A stretch of 64,000 nucleotides of DNA, from positions 19,839,387 to 19,903,386 of the forward strand of contig OU612069.1 of assembly GCA_914767715.1 (NCBI GenBank). Reading direction: 5' to 3'. The notes under the pieces are model-generated. The model was not told the origin of the DNA and ran no database searches. It saw only the letters and a program-made list of their open reading frames with translations. This DNA is from Membranipora membranacea (taxonomy: Eukaryota; Bryozoa; Gymnolaemata; Cheilostomatida; Membraniporidae). Shown here piece after piece: positions 19,001 to 34,000 of the stretch (positions are counted from its first letter, which is position 1; each line of letters begins with the position of its first letter). Both the position numbers and the translations under genes were made by a program.

Positions 19001-22000
19001 GCTCAAAACTAATTTCATGAAGCTGCAATCTCAACGTTGTCACCTAATGGGCAAATGAGCTGCACAAACTGATCGTCAGAATCAGCGTATGAAATTAATT
19101 AACTGTATTTACTTTAATCTATTGTATCATGTGACCATACTTGCCAAGTAATCTAAATACAAAATAGGGAGATTCCATTTTACGACGATACTGCACCACA
19201 ACGTGGTGCTTCGAGGGTGCGAAGCACCCAAGTCACCCACCTGGGGGTTTGGGGGGCGGTGTGAGCCCCCCAACTGGGTACGGGGCGGAGCCCCGTCTGC
19301 AGAAGCTCTGAGAGCGTTTCCAGCCACTAGGAAGGGCTAAAAAGGTATATTTGACCCCAAATAATTTCATGTTTGTACTAGTACTAAAATATCAAACTGA
19401 GGTGAAATACACTTTACAATTACAATCAATCCATGGGCCCCTGGGACTCTTACATACATGCCTTTACATTGTCAATGTCCAGTATCAAACACCTCATTGG
19501 CAAAGTAGAGGCATGTTAGTCCCAGGGGCCCTTGCCTGTCAAGACAGGCTACAAGTGCCCATGCATCATCAAGATCTGAAAATGTGCTCAGTCACAGACA
19601 GTGACAATCCAGATAAGGTACTATATTCCTGTTTGATTAACATTAAATATATATATATATATATATATGTTTCAAAGTCTTTGGTCCGAGATTTGTTAAA
19701 TTGTAGTGGACCTACCTTTGGAATTGTTAGGTTTCTATTTTCCTTCACTTAAATTTAACTAGAGTAGACAGTACAAAATTAATACTAAAAAATGTGTGAT
19801 CTGAAAGGAAATGAAAACTAAATGTATGCACTTGACTAGCTACTTTATATTGTGACCAATGACAGTCAGTGTTGTGAGTTATGAGAGGATGCTATTGGTC
19901 ATTTACAATAATAGGCTGAATCTTAACAAAACAGGTAAATTTGTTAGGATTGTTTAATTTGATAATTCCTTTCAATTTTGTGTGCAAAGACATTAACAGT
20001 AACTAGTCAACAACAACATGTGCTTGGATAACTATCAAAAAATTGCGATTGGACTGTTTTCTCTAAAATCTGGAGGAAATAGTGAGATTTACAAAAAGTG
20101 GGTGTAAAAATCTGGAGGGTCACGCCTAAATCGGGAGACTTGGCAAGTATGCATGTGACGTAGTTACCGGGTTACTAGTGGACACTTGCTAAGTCATCAC
20201 CTAGTGTGTCAACTTCATACCCCGGATAATTCTGAGGTTGAACCCTCAATTATAGTTTTCTTGGAGCTATACTGAATTTAATGAGCAAAAATTTGCCTGA
20301 GTGGCAGCAGTTTTCAGATACAAAGTCAAGCTCAATCCAAGCTCAAGCCAACAATTTGAATACTGCCAAACTTTCTCACCAGCTAGTTTTTTGTGACCTT
20401 TATTTTCTCATTGATGAAAGTAAATTAATTTCCGAACACTCAAAAATAACCTATATACATGTTTTCGGTTGTGTCAAGAGGCTATACAAGCCAATAATAT
20501 GGTGAATACATAATACGTTTTTACTTTTCAGCTTTTCCAGTCAATCTTCGAATCTTGATCAGACTGCAAAAGTGAAATGGGTTGATGTAGTGCCTATTAA
20601 AGACGGCTACCTGGGAATGGCTACCAACCCATTGGAGCCGCATATTGTAGTAGTTTCAGAGGTAACCAGTTATCCCAAAACCAATGTGCACACAGTGAAC
20701 CTTATGGATGATAGTGAGTGTAAATATCTCACTGTCTGTTTGAACTATGTGTTTGATTAGGAGACATTGATAACATCTGCATAAAAGTGATAGGCTCAGA
20801 AAATACAGATATTCTGTCCTCTTTGTCTTTTGAGAGAAGTAAGGGGTATAGTTTTGTTAGGAGGTCGATGGAACTAGCATTTCTGTCAGCGCAGCAACCG
20901 CCACAGATGATTTTGGATGCTGTGTATTGTGCTGATTGTATCTGTGTCTCTGCTGTTTGAGTCCAAAGTAAAAGAGGCATTCACAAGGTAAGGGTAATGC
21001 AAGAAGTATGGACAGTTTAATTGATTAAAGTAAGAGTAGCGTTGGCCTTGGTTGTAATTTCAGATATTTGTTCCTTCCATTTAGCTTTTAATCAACATGA
21101 ACTCTATGATTGCACATTGAGAGGTATGCCCCACTATGTAGAAGTCCTACTGGAGTAGTTGTTGCTTATTAGCATCAGAGTAAATAAAGATGTCTTCTGC
21201 AGAAAATCGGACTTGAGATCTTAAGTTCTCTCGCAGGTTATTTATATAGTACAGTGATATAATAGCTCCCTTAAAAGAGCCTTGTGTCATTCCTGATGTT
21301 ACAGGTTCCTTAACTGTACAAATACTTTTCTGGTGCATAGGAAAGAGTTTGACTTTGTCAAATGCTTACTTACTTGGTACTTGAAGTTTGATCGCCAACT
21401 TCTGTCAGAAGTTTGTGGCAATATAGCATATTGTCTGTCCGTCTCCGTTCCGGTTCTGCAACATTGAGTCGGTAGATTAATAACCATCATATCAAGCATT
21501 CCACTGGGGGTCCCTCGAGGAGGATGCTGCCGGTCAGAAGGGCGTTCCACAGTCTAGCAGTGCTCATGAAGAAGCTTTTTTGGTGCAGTCTGCTATTGAT
21601 ATCTCTATTACACAGGCATCAATATCAATGCCCCTGTTTGGCTTCTGGGCAATGTCATTGGCAATTTCAACAAGCTTGCGCTCACATTCGTTGTCATTTT
21701 AGAAGCCAACTTGGTTTATGTATGAAGTATAAGTTGGTTACTATGAGTGCATGGACTCTGTTGGCTATGCATGGAATACCTATTGATCCCCGTCCTGACC
21801 CACAAGTATTTCCTCCTAAGGTCAGGACAAGCTTGTTGTCTTGGTGAGTTTGAGCATGATCGTTTATATTTCTCACTCAGGCTAATAAATTATATTGTTT
21901 CTACAACCACAAAACAAAACAAAACAAAAGAGATGTCCCAACTAAGATCAAACATGTTCAGGTTTGTCTATATGTTTGCTCGAAGAAATGCCAACTGTTT

Positions 22001-25000
22001 ATTTTCTTTATTGTCGCTTTAGAGTAAGGAAAGTCGATCCTGGTTAAGGTTTGTTTTATAATACTGTGAAGCCATCTTCCTGTGTGATTACTATATCAAA
22101 AATAATTATAGGGATTGGTAATGACTAATATTCACATGGTTTCTTTAGTCCAGTGCTCTGATTTTGCAGTCAGCACGGGACCTGAGTTGACTCTTTGCTT
22201 GAGCTATTGTACTTTCTGTTTTCATCGTCAAGCATGAAATGGTTTTACCAGCGTTCAGGTAAAGGCAGGTTCCGTAGCGTTGTATCACGCACACTAATTG
22301 TAACTGGCTGGCGCTATCCTGATAGAGGGCAAGAACTCAATTACCTCAGGTGAGGTAATTGCTACATCAGGGTTGATGAACCTAGCAATGTGTTTCTCTT
22401 AAGTCCGTATTCGTTCCAGGTCATCAGCAGTGTGTCACCAACAGGAAGCGGGATGCTATCCAGGGGGTGCAAGTAGGAAACTGAAAGGGGGAGGGCATTC
22501 CTATCCCTGGCAGTCTTCATAAAGAAGGCCGCTGATGGTGTTGAGTTTTGACATGGGGATCATATACTGATGACCATGTCTGCGAGAAAGATGGTGTGTC
22601 GCAGGTTGGATATGTTTGGCGATGATATCAGAGTCTGCGTAGTGCATCTCCCGGAATAGTTTCAGCCTTCTTTCCTTGCGTCTCTCTCCTAGCTGCTCCC
22701 ATCCAAGACTGTGTACTAATCCGGTAACACTTGTCTTCCTATCACTCCTTCTGAGACCGCACACAAACCTTGCCGCTCTCCTTTGTACAGCTTCTAGGAG
22801 GTTTCCTGGGTTGATGTTAGTGAGTTCCAGGAGCAGCAAGCATAATCAAGAGCACTGGCCTGACCAGTTGTTTGTATGCCAGCAATTTGACTTCTTCGTT
22901 GGTGGTGGTCACATTTCCTTGTGTGTTGTTTGCCTTGGTAGCGATATTGGGTATGTGTTTGTTCCAGCGCAATTTTGAATGCATTGTTACTCCAAGATAC
23001 TTGACTTCGTCTGTCCTCGGTATTTTCATGTCATGCAGGCTGAGAGAATGTTGTGGCGGTTTAGTTTTCCTGGTGAATGATATGTGTTGGCACTTGACAG
23101 GGTGGAATTCCATATCCCAGGTTTTCTCCCATCCCTCCAGGGTCTTGAGGTCGGCATGGAGTTTATCGCTGTTGTTTTCGGTGTTATAGAGGATTGTGTC
23201 ATCAGCAAAGAGTCTTACTGTAGAATGCAGTCCTTCGGGGAGGTCATCAGTGTAGAAGAGGAAGAGGGTAGGCCCTACGACGCTTCCCTGCGGCACTCCT
23301 GATGTCACAGCTGCGGTTGATGATAAGGAGCCCTCCACAGCAACCTGTTGGGATCTGTTAGATAAGAATTCCTCCACCCAAGAGCAAATCTGGTAGCAGA
23401 CTCCTTTATTCTCCAACTTGGTGATGAGTTTTTGATGGTTGACTTTATCGAACACTTTCAAGAAGTCCATCACACAAGCCTCGGTTTGTATTCCTTGATC
23501 CAAGTTGCTTGAGATATCGGTGACGAACTCAACCAGCTGTTTGTCAAAGCCTCGGTATTTTCGGAAGCCATGTTGGTTACGGAACAGTAGGTGGTTTTCT
23601 TCAGCGTAGTTCATCAAATGACTAGTGACTATATGTTCTAGAACCTTACTAGTCACACATGTAAGGCTGATGGGTCTATAGTTGGATGGCTGATGTCTGT
23701 CTCCCTTCTTGAACACTGGGCAGATGATGGCCTTTTTCCAGTCTGAAGGTATTTCCACCTTGTCTAGTGATAGTTGGTAGAGTGTGGCAAGTGGGGATGC
23801 AAGCACTTCAGCATTCTCTCTTAGGACTCTTGGTGAGATGTTGTCGGGTCCAGCAGCTTTATAAGGATGGAGAATCATCAGTTGCTTTGTGACACCTTCT
23901 TTGGAAATGGTGAGGTTTTTCATGTCTGTATAACAAGGGTTCAGCGGTTTTTTGTCTCCGGGATTAGTAAATACTGACACGAATTGATCATTCAGGATGT
24001 CAGCTTTCTCTCGTGATGATGTGACCAGTTTGTTACCATCTCTCAGCGCTCCAATGTTAGAGACTGCATTAGAATGCCTATGTTTGGTGTAGGTCCAAAT
24101 TCTCTTAGATCCCACATCTTTAGTCACTTGTTCGTCAGTAAAGAATTTATGTACATAAGCAGCATGCTTTTTCCTAAATAAGCACTGTGCTGTTCTCCTG
24201 AATAGTAAATATCTCTCTTCTACTTTGGTGTTACCTGTCTTCTTACAGCGCTGTAGCAGCTTGTTTCTTTTCTTGATAATCTTCTTCAGTTGTTTGTCCA
24301 TCCATGGGCAGGAGTCCTTGATCTTTGCTAGTCGCGTCGGTATGTACATTTCTGATGCTTCCTGGATTGTATCTCTTATTTCTGTCCATAGGTCATTTGG
24401 AGATGGGATGTAGGCTTTCTCTAATCTATCCAGTCTAGGTTTGAGAAAGTTCCTCATGCCATCCCAATCAGCTTTGTTGTATAGATAGATCTGTCTTGGT
24501 GTTTGAGTTTTCCTAAGTGGTCTTACAGCGAGTTCAGCATAGGCAATCGCTTGATCACTAATAACTGGGATGACCTTTACTCGGCTGATTTGGTCAGGCA
24601 TATTGGTGGCAATAAGGTCTAGTGTGTTCCATAGACGTGTTGGTTCTTTTAGATGCTGAGTGAGTCCGAAGTCATTTATGATGTCTTCAAAGTCTAGATG
24701 GAGTCCTGTATACTGATTGCCAGGTTTGATGCTATTGTCTTCCCAGTCCCATCCTGGGAAATTAAAATCGCCTCCTATGATCAAGCTGAACGATCTGTTC
24801 CTCTTATCATGCAATTCTGCAAGACAATTTCTTAGTTCTCCTGCTGTCACCTTGTCGCTGACGTCCGGCCGATAACATGCAGCTATGAGGATATCTTTAT
24901 GTCCTTGGCATTGTACATTTTTCCATGTGATTTCGGATTCCTTCACAGCAGAGACTTTCACTTCACTGCTTGTGATGGTAGCGCTGATAGAGATCATCAC

Positions 25001-28000
25001 ACGGCCACCCATACATCTTGGTCGATCATGACGATATATTAGATAGCCATCGCATTCAAGTTCTGAGTTGAGAATGGTTGGGTTTAGCCATGTTTCTGTG
25101 GCTATGATGATGTCAGGTTTTGTTGAGGCCAATAGATTTATCCATGCTCCTTTTTGCTACTCAGAGATTGACAATTTACATTGAGGACACAAAGTGGGCG
25201 GCCTTTAGGGGTACCCTTTGGTACATGACGGTTTGGGGAAGACCTGATCCTGTCCCGCTTATTGGGACCTGTGCCAGCCTGTGAGGCCCACAGGATGGTA
25301 GGCAATTATCTCATTTTTTGGAAAATTGTGAGATTGAAGCAAATTTCTTGCCTGTAGGTATGATGTGTTGTTATGGTAGGTCTGTTGTACATTGAAGTAT
25401 TATTTGTGAAAACAATGGTAATAATTGAGTGCTGGAAATATTTCAGACTAAAATAACCAGGCGCTCTGGTTAAAATAGCTATAAGAAATCACCCTGGAAA
25501 CTTTATAGCACCTAGAGGACCCCCTGGATGTATGAAAAACAATTCTCCATAACAGTTGGTGGTCACCGACTCTGAATATCTTTCTCAAATCAGGCATAGA
25601 TTGTTTCAAAACAGGCAATCGATACGGATATCCCACATCTGGAAAAAATAATTATGGCTGCCAATTCTTGAACTCCATTTTATAGTATCAGAAAATACGA
25701 TTAATACACACTCGCACCATAGCTAGTCAAAGATCACCAATCGAAATTTCCCCCTTTTTACTGCAAATTTCCATTGCCAACATGGACACCATAGAAAGCT
25801 ATAAATGTATCATGCTTTACATTTAAGATAGTTTTAATTTTTGATTTTCTTTTCTTTAAACATTTGAGAATATTTCCATAGTATTTCTCAATTCACAAAT
25901 GCAAAACCTCGGCTTTTCCGGCTTTTCTTTGAGCAGTGGTTCAACAGGCCTGTCATTGGTCAAACAGGGATGTTTTACCGGTGTTAAATCATTTCGTAGC
26001 TTTGTTGGGCTCGTTCAGTTGGTTAGCTTTAAATTTTCTTGAACCGTTCTTAGAGATTTGTAATCTTGTTTCTTCTTTTATTAAATGCCTTGTTCCTTGC
26101 TTTGGTGGTTTTCCTAATAGTAGTCGATATCTAGGAGTCTTGTGATGCTCTTGTATGTCCTATAGGGGAAGTATTTATGCAGTAGTGTGTTGACTGTTGA
26201 TTGCATGTTCAGGACCATGTTTTCATGACATGTGTCTCGTCGAACATTTGACCAGTTAGCTGCCAGAATATCCTTTTTCCTTAGGTGTAACAAGTATTTT
26301 TCTATGCGCTGAATATACATATAGTTTTGATTCATCAAAGCAGTTCTCCAAAATATATCCAATCATCATTCTATCCTTGAATTAATTCGTCAGTACCTTA
26401 TTAATTAACACTGCTTTCCACCAACCACTCATCACGTCATCTCTTAGAAGAAGCCTAACCACTGAATTATCTCTTCAGTTCAATCAACTAGAAGGAGGGA
26501 GAGTGCTTGTCGCATTGGAAAAGTTGGAGGGACCAAAATAGCTGGTACAGGTGCCTTAGTACGACATTGCCAGTTGCCATACGAAGTTGTCAGCCCAATA
26601 TGGCTAAATGATCAATTAGTCTTGGCTTTTGCCAACGGCCACAACAGGTTTCTTCATGTGACTTACGGTAAGTTGCCCTTGCTGATCTTAATCAGCTACA
26701 GAAGAATGGTTTGTCAATATCACACAACATATGGCCAATTGTCTACTAAGATCTAAATATGCACAAGTTTTTCTCTCGCCTGCAATTAATCAATACTACC
26801 ACTTCCCATCAATCAGATGTTATTTTCAGCTCCAGTAGGATTGTGCTGCACAGCTCCTTAGCAGGTCTCCCTCTGTATTTTAAACATAGATATTTTCTCA
26901 CCAGCATGACAGATAGCTAGTAAGATGAATGAGAGTCCACGCATAACAGTAAGCCTGTTTTCAACACTGTTTAATGACTATATTGATATGCTGTATGCTG
27001 TCAATGAATGAAAAACTACACTACATAGCGACAGGCCCGGAGTTAAAGGGGAGACAGCCTCACCTAGAAAGCTAAATGAAGTGGCCTTAAACACTATAAT
27101 TGAACAAAACATATCAGAATCAACTCCTCTTGGATTTCTATCTGCTAATCATAAGCCTTAAATAACTTACAACACCCCTACTGGTGATGCTTCGGACTCG
27201 ACTCGGTCTTTTGCCTCCTCTTCCATTTTTCCTACATTATGGCCCTGAGCAATTGAATGAGTGTCTGCCAACCCCAAACTAATCCTCCTCCCACCCTAGC
27301 TGGACCATTGGCTGGATACAACCATAGGAGAAATTACCTAATCAATGAGTTCAGATAGATCTTTTATCTAAGGAGAACAAGGACAATCCAGCATCTACTA
27401 TCATCCATACTGCACTGCACCTCACACCACATCTGCAACGAGTTAATACTCCAAATAAGGAGCAGGTATGCCATGTTATGCGTAGGCGAGGGGAAAAAGT
27501 CTATTCTTGAACTTAAAAATCTGTTGCCACATAGGCAAGTGTGTGCTTATTTAATTCTGTAGTGCTCAAAACTAATATTATGAGACTGTAATCCATAATG
27601 GGCAAATAACTTGGACAAACTGATTGTCAAAATAAGTATATCAGTTTGTGCAAATTATTTACCCATTAGGTGATAATTCTGACATTGAAGCCTCAACTAG
27701 TTATTTTGGAGCTTTACGTAATCAATGAGCACAACTTTGCCTGTGTGGCAGCAGTAGTTAAACACTTGTTTCATACCTCATAACTCAAAACTGTGCATAT
27801 TTATGGATAACAAGACGAATGGAAAAGCAGCAGGGTCATCAAGGTCAATTTAAAAGAAGCAAGTGGAGCATGTTCTTGTCTGTAGTGCTGGAGATTAATC
27901 TTCCGAACAGATTGAGATGGACGATTACTAATTAAATGATGAAAGTTGTAACAAATAATTTATTTTAAACATTAATCGGCTTGTTCTTACTGAAATCATC

Positions 28001-31000
28001 AACGACTGATATAGCTGTGGTAAAAACACATCAATTATATATATATGTTTTATCATATCATGTTATATTGTAGCCTACTATATTGTCGTATGTTGTATTG
28101 TATTACACAATAAATTAAATGTGAAGACGATGCAAATATATTAAGCTCATCTTATAATTGAATGTAATGTTGAAGGGACATGATAGCATCTTTACCCCAA
28201 TGCAATGCAATGGAGAGTTTGGCAAGCTAATTTTATCATGAAGGCTAATTTTATCTACAAAGGCCAGACAAAGGTGAAACTTGCAAAGCACTAGACCTTA
28301 AGACGATACAAATATGCTGAGCTATTCTTATGATTTACTGCAATTTTAAATACAAATGATAGCATCTTTACCCCCAAAGGTATACTAATTGGAGATAATA
28401 TGCCCATATGATCAAATGGATAAAAATTGAATAACATTTATTCTAGCCTGCCATACCAGGGGCATAGTGTAGAAAAAATGGTAGGGGAGGAAAAATATCG
28501 AGGTGAGTCCGAAGCATCACCAGGAGGGGTGCTGTTAGAATTTTAGGACATCAAATTAGCAAATGGATATCCAAGAGGAGCATATTCTGACATTATTCAA
28601 TTATAGTATTTTTAGGACTTCACAGTGAATTAAATGCAATTTATCCCCCAGATTAGGGCTGAGCATTGCAGCAGATATTTTTTCCCTTGGGCATTACATT
28701 TTGAAACATAACCAAATTGAGACTTATTCCCAATTTCTTCGATATTGAAGTTAACTTCCAAAAGTATATAAGCATTGTTCAATGATCTTTAAGTGACTTG
28801 CACAGTATGAGCAGAAAAATATTTTGGTATTGGCGCAGCCATAAAAGCAGGAAAAATAGAAAAATAAGTTTTAAGAGATGTTTGTCTTTTCTTTTTTTTT
28901 CGATAATTCAAACAAATCCCCTTCAAGAGCTAGTGGCTGGGAAGATTTGGTCAAATTTGGTGTGCCTAGCTGAAGCAAGACTAGAAATAATCAAAATAAA
29001 CTATTATATATGTTGATCATTGCAATGACTGCAACGCAATCTCAATGAGCCTAATTGGTATCGAACAAACACAGGAATAAATAAATTATTGATACGCTTG
29101 ATCAACTCCTCTATCAATGTTAGCAAGAAATTACTGATCATACATTTTTGTCATTGTATATTTATTTTTTCTCACCTCAATGATTAACAAGATAGCTGGG
29201 GGTTCCCCTATAGGAGGGGGCGACTAATACGCCATTTCCTGGTTAACCCCCAATAAGTGAGAAATAAACGTTTAAGTAAGTACAGTAAGTTATTGTATAT
29301 TTATATCATATTGTATTTTGTATACTTACAGATATTGAGACAAGGCCCTGCCATTCGCCCAGGTGCATGAATGGGGGAACATGTGTTGTGGAGGGCAAAA
29401 CCTGGAAATGCCAATGTCCAACATTGTACAAAGGAAAAACATGTGATCAAGGTATGAAAGCACAATTTGTGATATGTAATATGATATAATGTATAATATA
29501 CATATAATATATATAAATTTTTATATGTATGTAATATAACATTATACGTTTTGACTCAGAGATAACTTCCCCAAATGTGCAAACAGAAAATAGGGAAACA
29601 CGGTGAAACAGAGCCAGAATAAGTTACTCATCCTTTTTTATAATATAAAAATAAAAAAGGATCAGAAACGGCATCTGAATTTCTTTCAAGATTATATTAT
29701 ATACTCCTGACAGAAACTATATAACATCATTTTAATTTTTGTGTTTGATGTAACAGCGGTAAAAAGCTGAATACCCACTGTGTGACAGTGCCTAAAATAG
29801 CTTATTTGCTGACGATGTTACACTGGGTAGTGAGGCGGGGTGGGGAAAGACCAGCCTAGTCTACTCAAAAAGCTTATGCTCAGAACTGCAGTGCTAATTA
29901 TTAGTAATAAATATGCAAATGTAAATCATTTTTTTAAGCAGTTCCCCCGCTGTCCTTGCAGTACAAGAAACATATAACATAGAACAAATACATGAGAAAT
30001 TCAACTTAGCGTACTCCTGTACAAGGTTATGAGCAAGCTGGGCGAATGTATGCAGAGCTCATCTCCATAAGCATTGTGGGTAGTGACTGGGATTCGAGCC
30101 AGCAACCCTCAGATTATCTAGCTTGAATCCCGCCTGCCAGTTTGTTTCTACGATGTTTATTTTTGATCATGCAGAGATTGAGGAGTGTCAAGCAGACACT
30201 TGTAACGGTAATGGAGTTTGCGAAGAGAAGTTAGGACCGGGCACTATCTGCAAATGTAACCATGGATATACCGGTACTGGCTGCGCCAACAATGATGATT
30301 GCCAGTTTAACCCTTGTCGGAATGGAGGAACATGTACTGACCAATTATTGTCTTTTTCCTGCAAATGCACAAGTGAATGGATCGGGAGATTCTGTCATAT
30401 AGGTACGAAAGCAAACGCATTACAGTAAGCCGTATATTTCTAAATCTTTTTCTTTTAAAGCTGAACTTCTATAATTTACCACACAAAGAAAAAAATTTGC
30501 GTTGTTTTGATTCTGAGATAGATCCTTTACTTTAAACTTTTAAACAAAAAGTCTTTATATTGTAATCACAGTAACCACATCAAACAAGTTAAACAGGTCT
30601 ATAACATACAAGACAAGTTGGCTGAGCTTGATATCTGGTTGTGCATCAACCAAGCCAGCATGTTGACCAGGGGAACCCTGTGAACCTCCCCATGGCCTGA
30701 AGTAGGGCCTGACTACTGGAAAATTTAGGCAAATTTTGTGTTCCAGAAGTATTTTGAAGAGTAATATTGTGTAAAAAGTCTAAACTTAAAACAATTGGTT
30801 ATAATTGGTTCTGATCCAAACCTCATCTTGTTTGTTTTTTCACTTTATTGACAATCTCATTGATATCTGGTACAGTAATTACAATTAAAAAATCTCACAA
30901 AGCTCTTAGGTGCAAGAGTGAGGTGGTTATAGAGTCATCTGGTACCATAAGGAAACAAGCCAAAATATCTGATATCTGGTACTTGTCACATATGGTTTAT

Positions 31001-34000
31001 TATGCTAGCCGTGCTTGGAAGAATTGATATTGACATGAATAAATGTGCTAGGGAATAATTCCATAACAGTATTTCAAATATCAAAATTAAATATTCAGCA
31101 CTAGTTGGATCTTGTACAGCAAAAATGATCAGCATTACTAATCTCAGTTTGCTGTTGGGATAAATTGAATTGAGCATTCCTGCTGATATTTTACTTATGA
31201 TTTTGATTGCATTGTGATGTCCTGTAGTTCTATTCCCTTTTCAATATGCCAATATTCAGCGTCCTCTGAAAGTAAAACCTTGAAATCTAACTAAAGCAGT
31301 TTTTGAAATGAGGTTATTACTTTGTTTTATGTAAGCAAGTTCCACAAACAAGTTTTGTCATACAGGTTTTTATATGTACATTTTATTTAGACAAATTAAG
31401 CTGTCCAACAACAAGAACAACAGACTCATGTTTCAATGGCGGAGTGTGTAAAGAAATCATTGGTGGAGGATTCAAATGCTTCTGCAAACCAGGCTTTGGT
31501 AATGCAAACTGCGCTCTGAACATAAACGACTGTGATCCAAATCCTTGCGCAAATGGAGGTACCTGCAGGGATAAAGTCAATGGATTTGTCTGTAGTTGCC
31601 CTCCAGCATGGACTGGGAAGCTTTGTCATGATGGTAAGGAGGGTTGTAAGTTTTGAAAACCAACAAGGGGTGAAGTATATATCGGATATGGAATTCTACT
31701 TCTTTAACCTTAAATTTGTTCTTGTTGTTCTTAAACCTGAACCTGATTGAACCCGGCTGAGGAAATGTACTATCAAGCATTACCAATACCTATCAACTTC
31801 ATAGTGTGTCTGTGTGTTTGTGCATTTGTGTGCATATATGCATGCAAGCATATCAGCAAAAAGATGTTCGCTGATATGCTATTAGGAGATCTATCACAGT
31901 TGACTGCGAACCATTTTCATTTCGATTCCATTTTTATGCTGTATCTCCTTCATACACAGATGTTACAGAGTGTCTCCCAGCAACATGCAGTAGAAATGGG
32001 GAATGCAAAGAGAAGATCGGTGGAGGAACACACTGTTTGTGTAATCCTGGCTGGACTGGTAGCAACTGTGGCAAGCGGATAGACTACTGTGACCCCAACC
32101 CGTGTGGCAATGGAGCTGAATGCACTAAGCTCCTTGAGGGATATAGTTGTTCATGTACAACAGGATTCCAAGGGCAAGTCTGTGATGAAGGTAGGTTTTT
32201 TTTTCGTGTTTTTTTTCTCTATGCACTTGGTCTCATTTGACCGCCCTATTTAACGGGCCCCCTTAAGCTTGGGTGCCTTTTGTGGAGTAGTACCCTATAC
32301 TCTTGCCGGATTGGCTGGCTGAACAAAGTTTTTTCGACTATTGCATAATTGAAATCGAGAAGAGGATCGATCAAGTAGATAACTCCATAATAACACTCAG
32401 CGATTTGTATAGGAAAGGCAGAGTTGTCTTTTCGGAAGACAAGAAAGACAACTCTGCTTTTCTTATATATCAACTTATTCTAACAATTAAAAGAAAAACA
32501 TAAATTCACTTTTACAGATATTCCAGAGTGTACTGCTGACACATGTGCTGTACCAGGTGCTTGCAGGGAAGTAGATGGGGGTGGCACTGTCTGCATCAAA
32601 TGCCCGGTTGATCTTACAGGGTTACAATGTCAGAAGGAAGTTGATGATTGTGAATCAAACCCTTGTGCTAAAGGAGCGACCTGCGAAGACGGTATCGCAA
32701 CATTTACTTGCCTCTGTCCGTCACATAGTCAAGGAATAACATGTTCAGAAGGTGTGTTATTCAAATGTTTTATTTCTTTTGACAATCATAACAACTTAAC
32801 TATCCTTGGAGGCCTTTTTTCTATTACATAAATGTATTCCATACTTTACCTGATCTTTGGGTTTGTCAATGTTTACATTTCCATTCACTTCGCGCAAGTG
32901 TCGGAGGTCTTGGGTTCAAATCTTGCTGCAGTCTACTGACTACTTGGTTCATTTGACACCCCAGGTGTGCTCCGCTCCTGCCTACAAACTGAGAGTAACT
33001 TATCGCCGAATAAGGCAGCTGCGCCCTTCAGGCACCTTTATTTCTCAGTCTTCGGACAGAGACAGACATGCTATTTTAACCAATTTTTTTTAACTGCATT
33101 AGCAGTTCAATCATATTTTTGCCAATTTATTTCAGATGTGCCTGAGTGTCAGCCTGATACATGTGCACATGGCCAGTGTAGAGAGAAATATGAGGGTGGA
33201 GTTATATGTATATGTGATGAGGGATATACTGGTGATGACTGCGGTACTTATATGCATGATTGTTTGTTCTTACCATGTCATAACGGAGGCACATGTCAGG
33301 AGTCTGAGAGCGGATTTTCCTGTGTTTGCCCCTCAGCATTCACAGGCGAATACTGTGCCAATGGTGAGAGTGTATAGTATGGCTCATATGGGTAGGAAAG
33401 TTCTCTGATGTTGATTTGAGAGTATTTCATTTCAGGGATTCTGCCGAAAGGCGATTTAACAGCGATGGTTCCATAACTGTTCTATCCTGTTAGACTATTT
33501 TCATGTGATAGTTGCTACTTTTATCTTGTTTGGAAGTCACCTAAGACATCATTAAATTTTAAGTTGACAACCACTGAAATTAAACTGAGCCTTGCGAAAA
33601 ACATCTAAGCCTAGCATCATCAAGTTTAAATATTTTTCTGAGGCTGAGGGAAAACCATCATACGGTTTTGGAAATATTCCTATATAAATATTGTATTCTG
33701 ATACTCCAATAGACGTGATTGACTGTGACTGCAACAGCTGCAATCAGCATGGCAAATGTAAAGAGAGGGTAGGCGGTGGGATCTTCTGCAAATGCCAGGA
33801 AGGATGGACGGGAGACACATGCAACATAGATGTGAATGACTGCAAGCCTAACCCCTGTGCCAACAAAGGTGTCTGCCTAGACCGGGTGGCAGACTATGAG
33901 TGCGTGTGTCCCGCAGGATTTACTGGGAAAAGATGCAATGAGGGTAAGTTCGAATGGAACCCACAGGCATAATATGTCAATCTATGGCATGATCGCATGA

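Larger units (their letters stand above)
18957..20311. mobile_element. Outer inverted-repeat element split by an inner insertion
   Basis: The left end (CCACTGCTGCCACACTGGCA, then TGTGCTTATTGAATTCTGTA) and the right end (TGAGCAAAAATTTGCCTGAG, then TGGCAGCAG) are inverted relatives of each other. They match the ends of the intact 224-bp element at 27531-27754. About 1 kb of a second element lies between them. It is in intron 8 of gene B. Confidence 0.6.

Noticed and set aside
22676-23302. Overlapping plus-strand open frames
   Set aside because: They are antisense shadows of the LINE reverse transcriptase frame.
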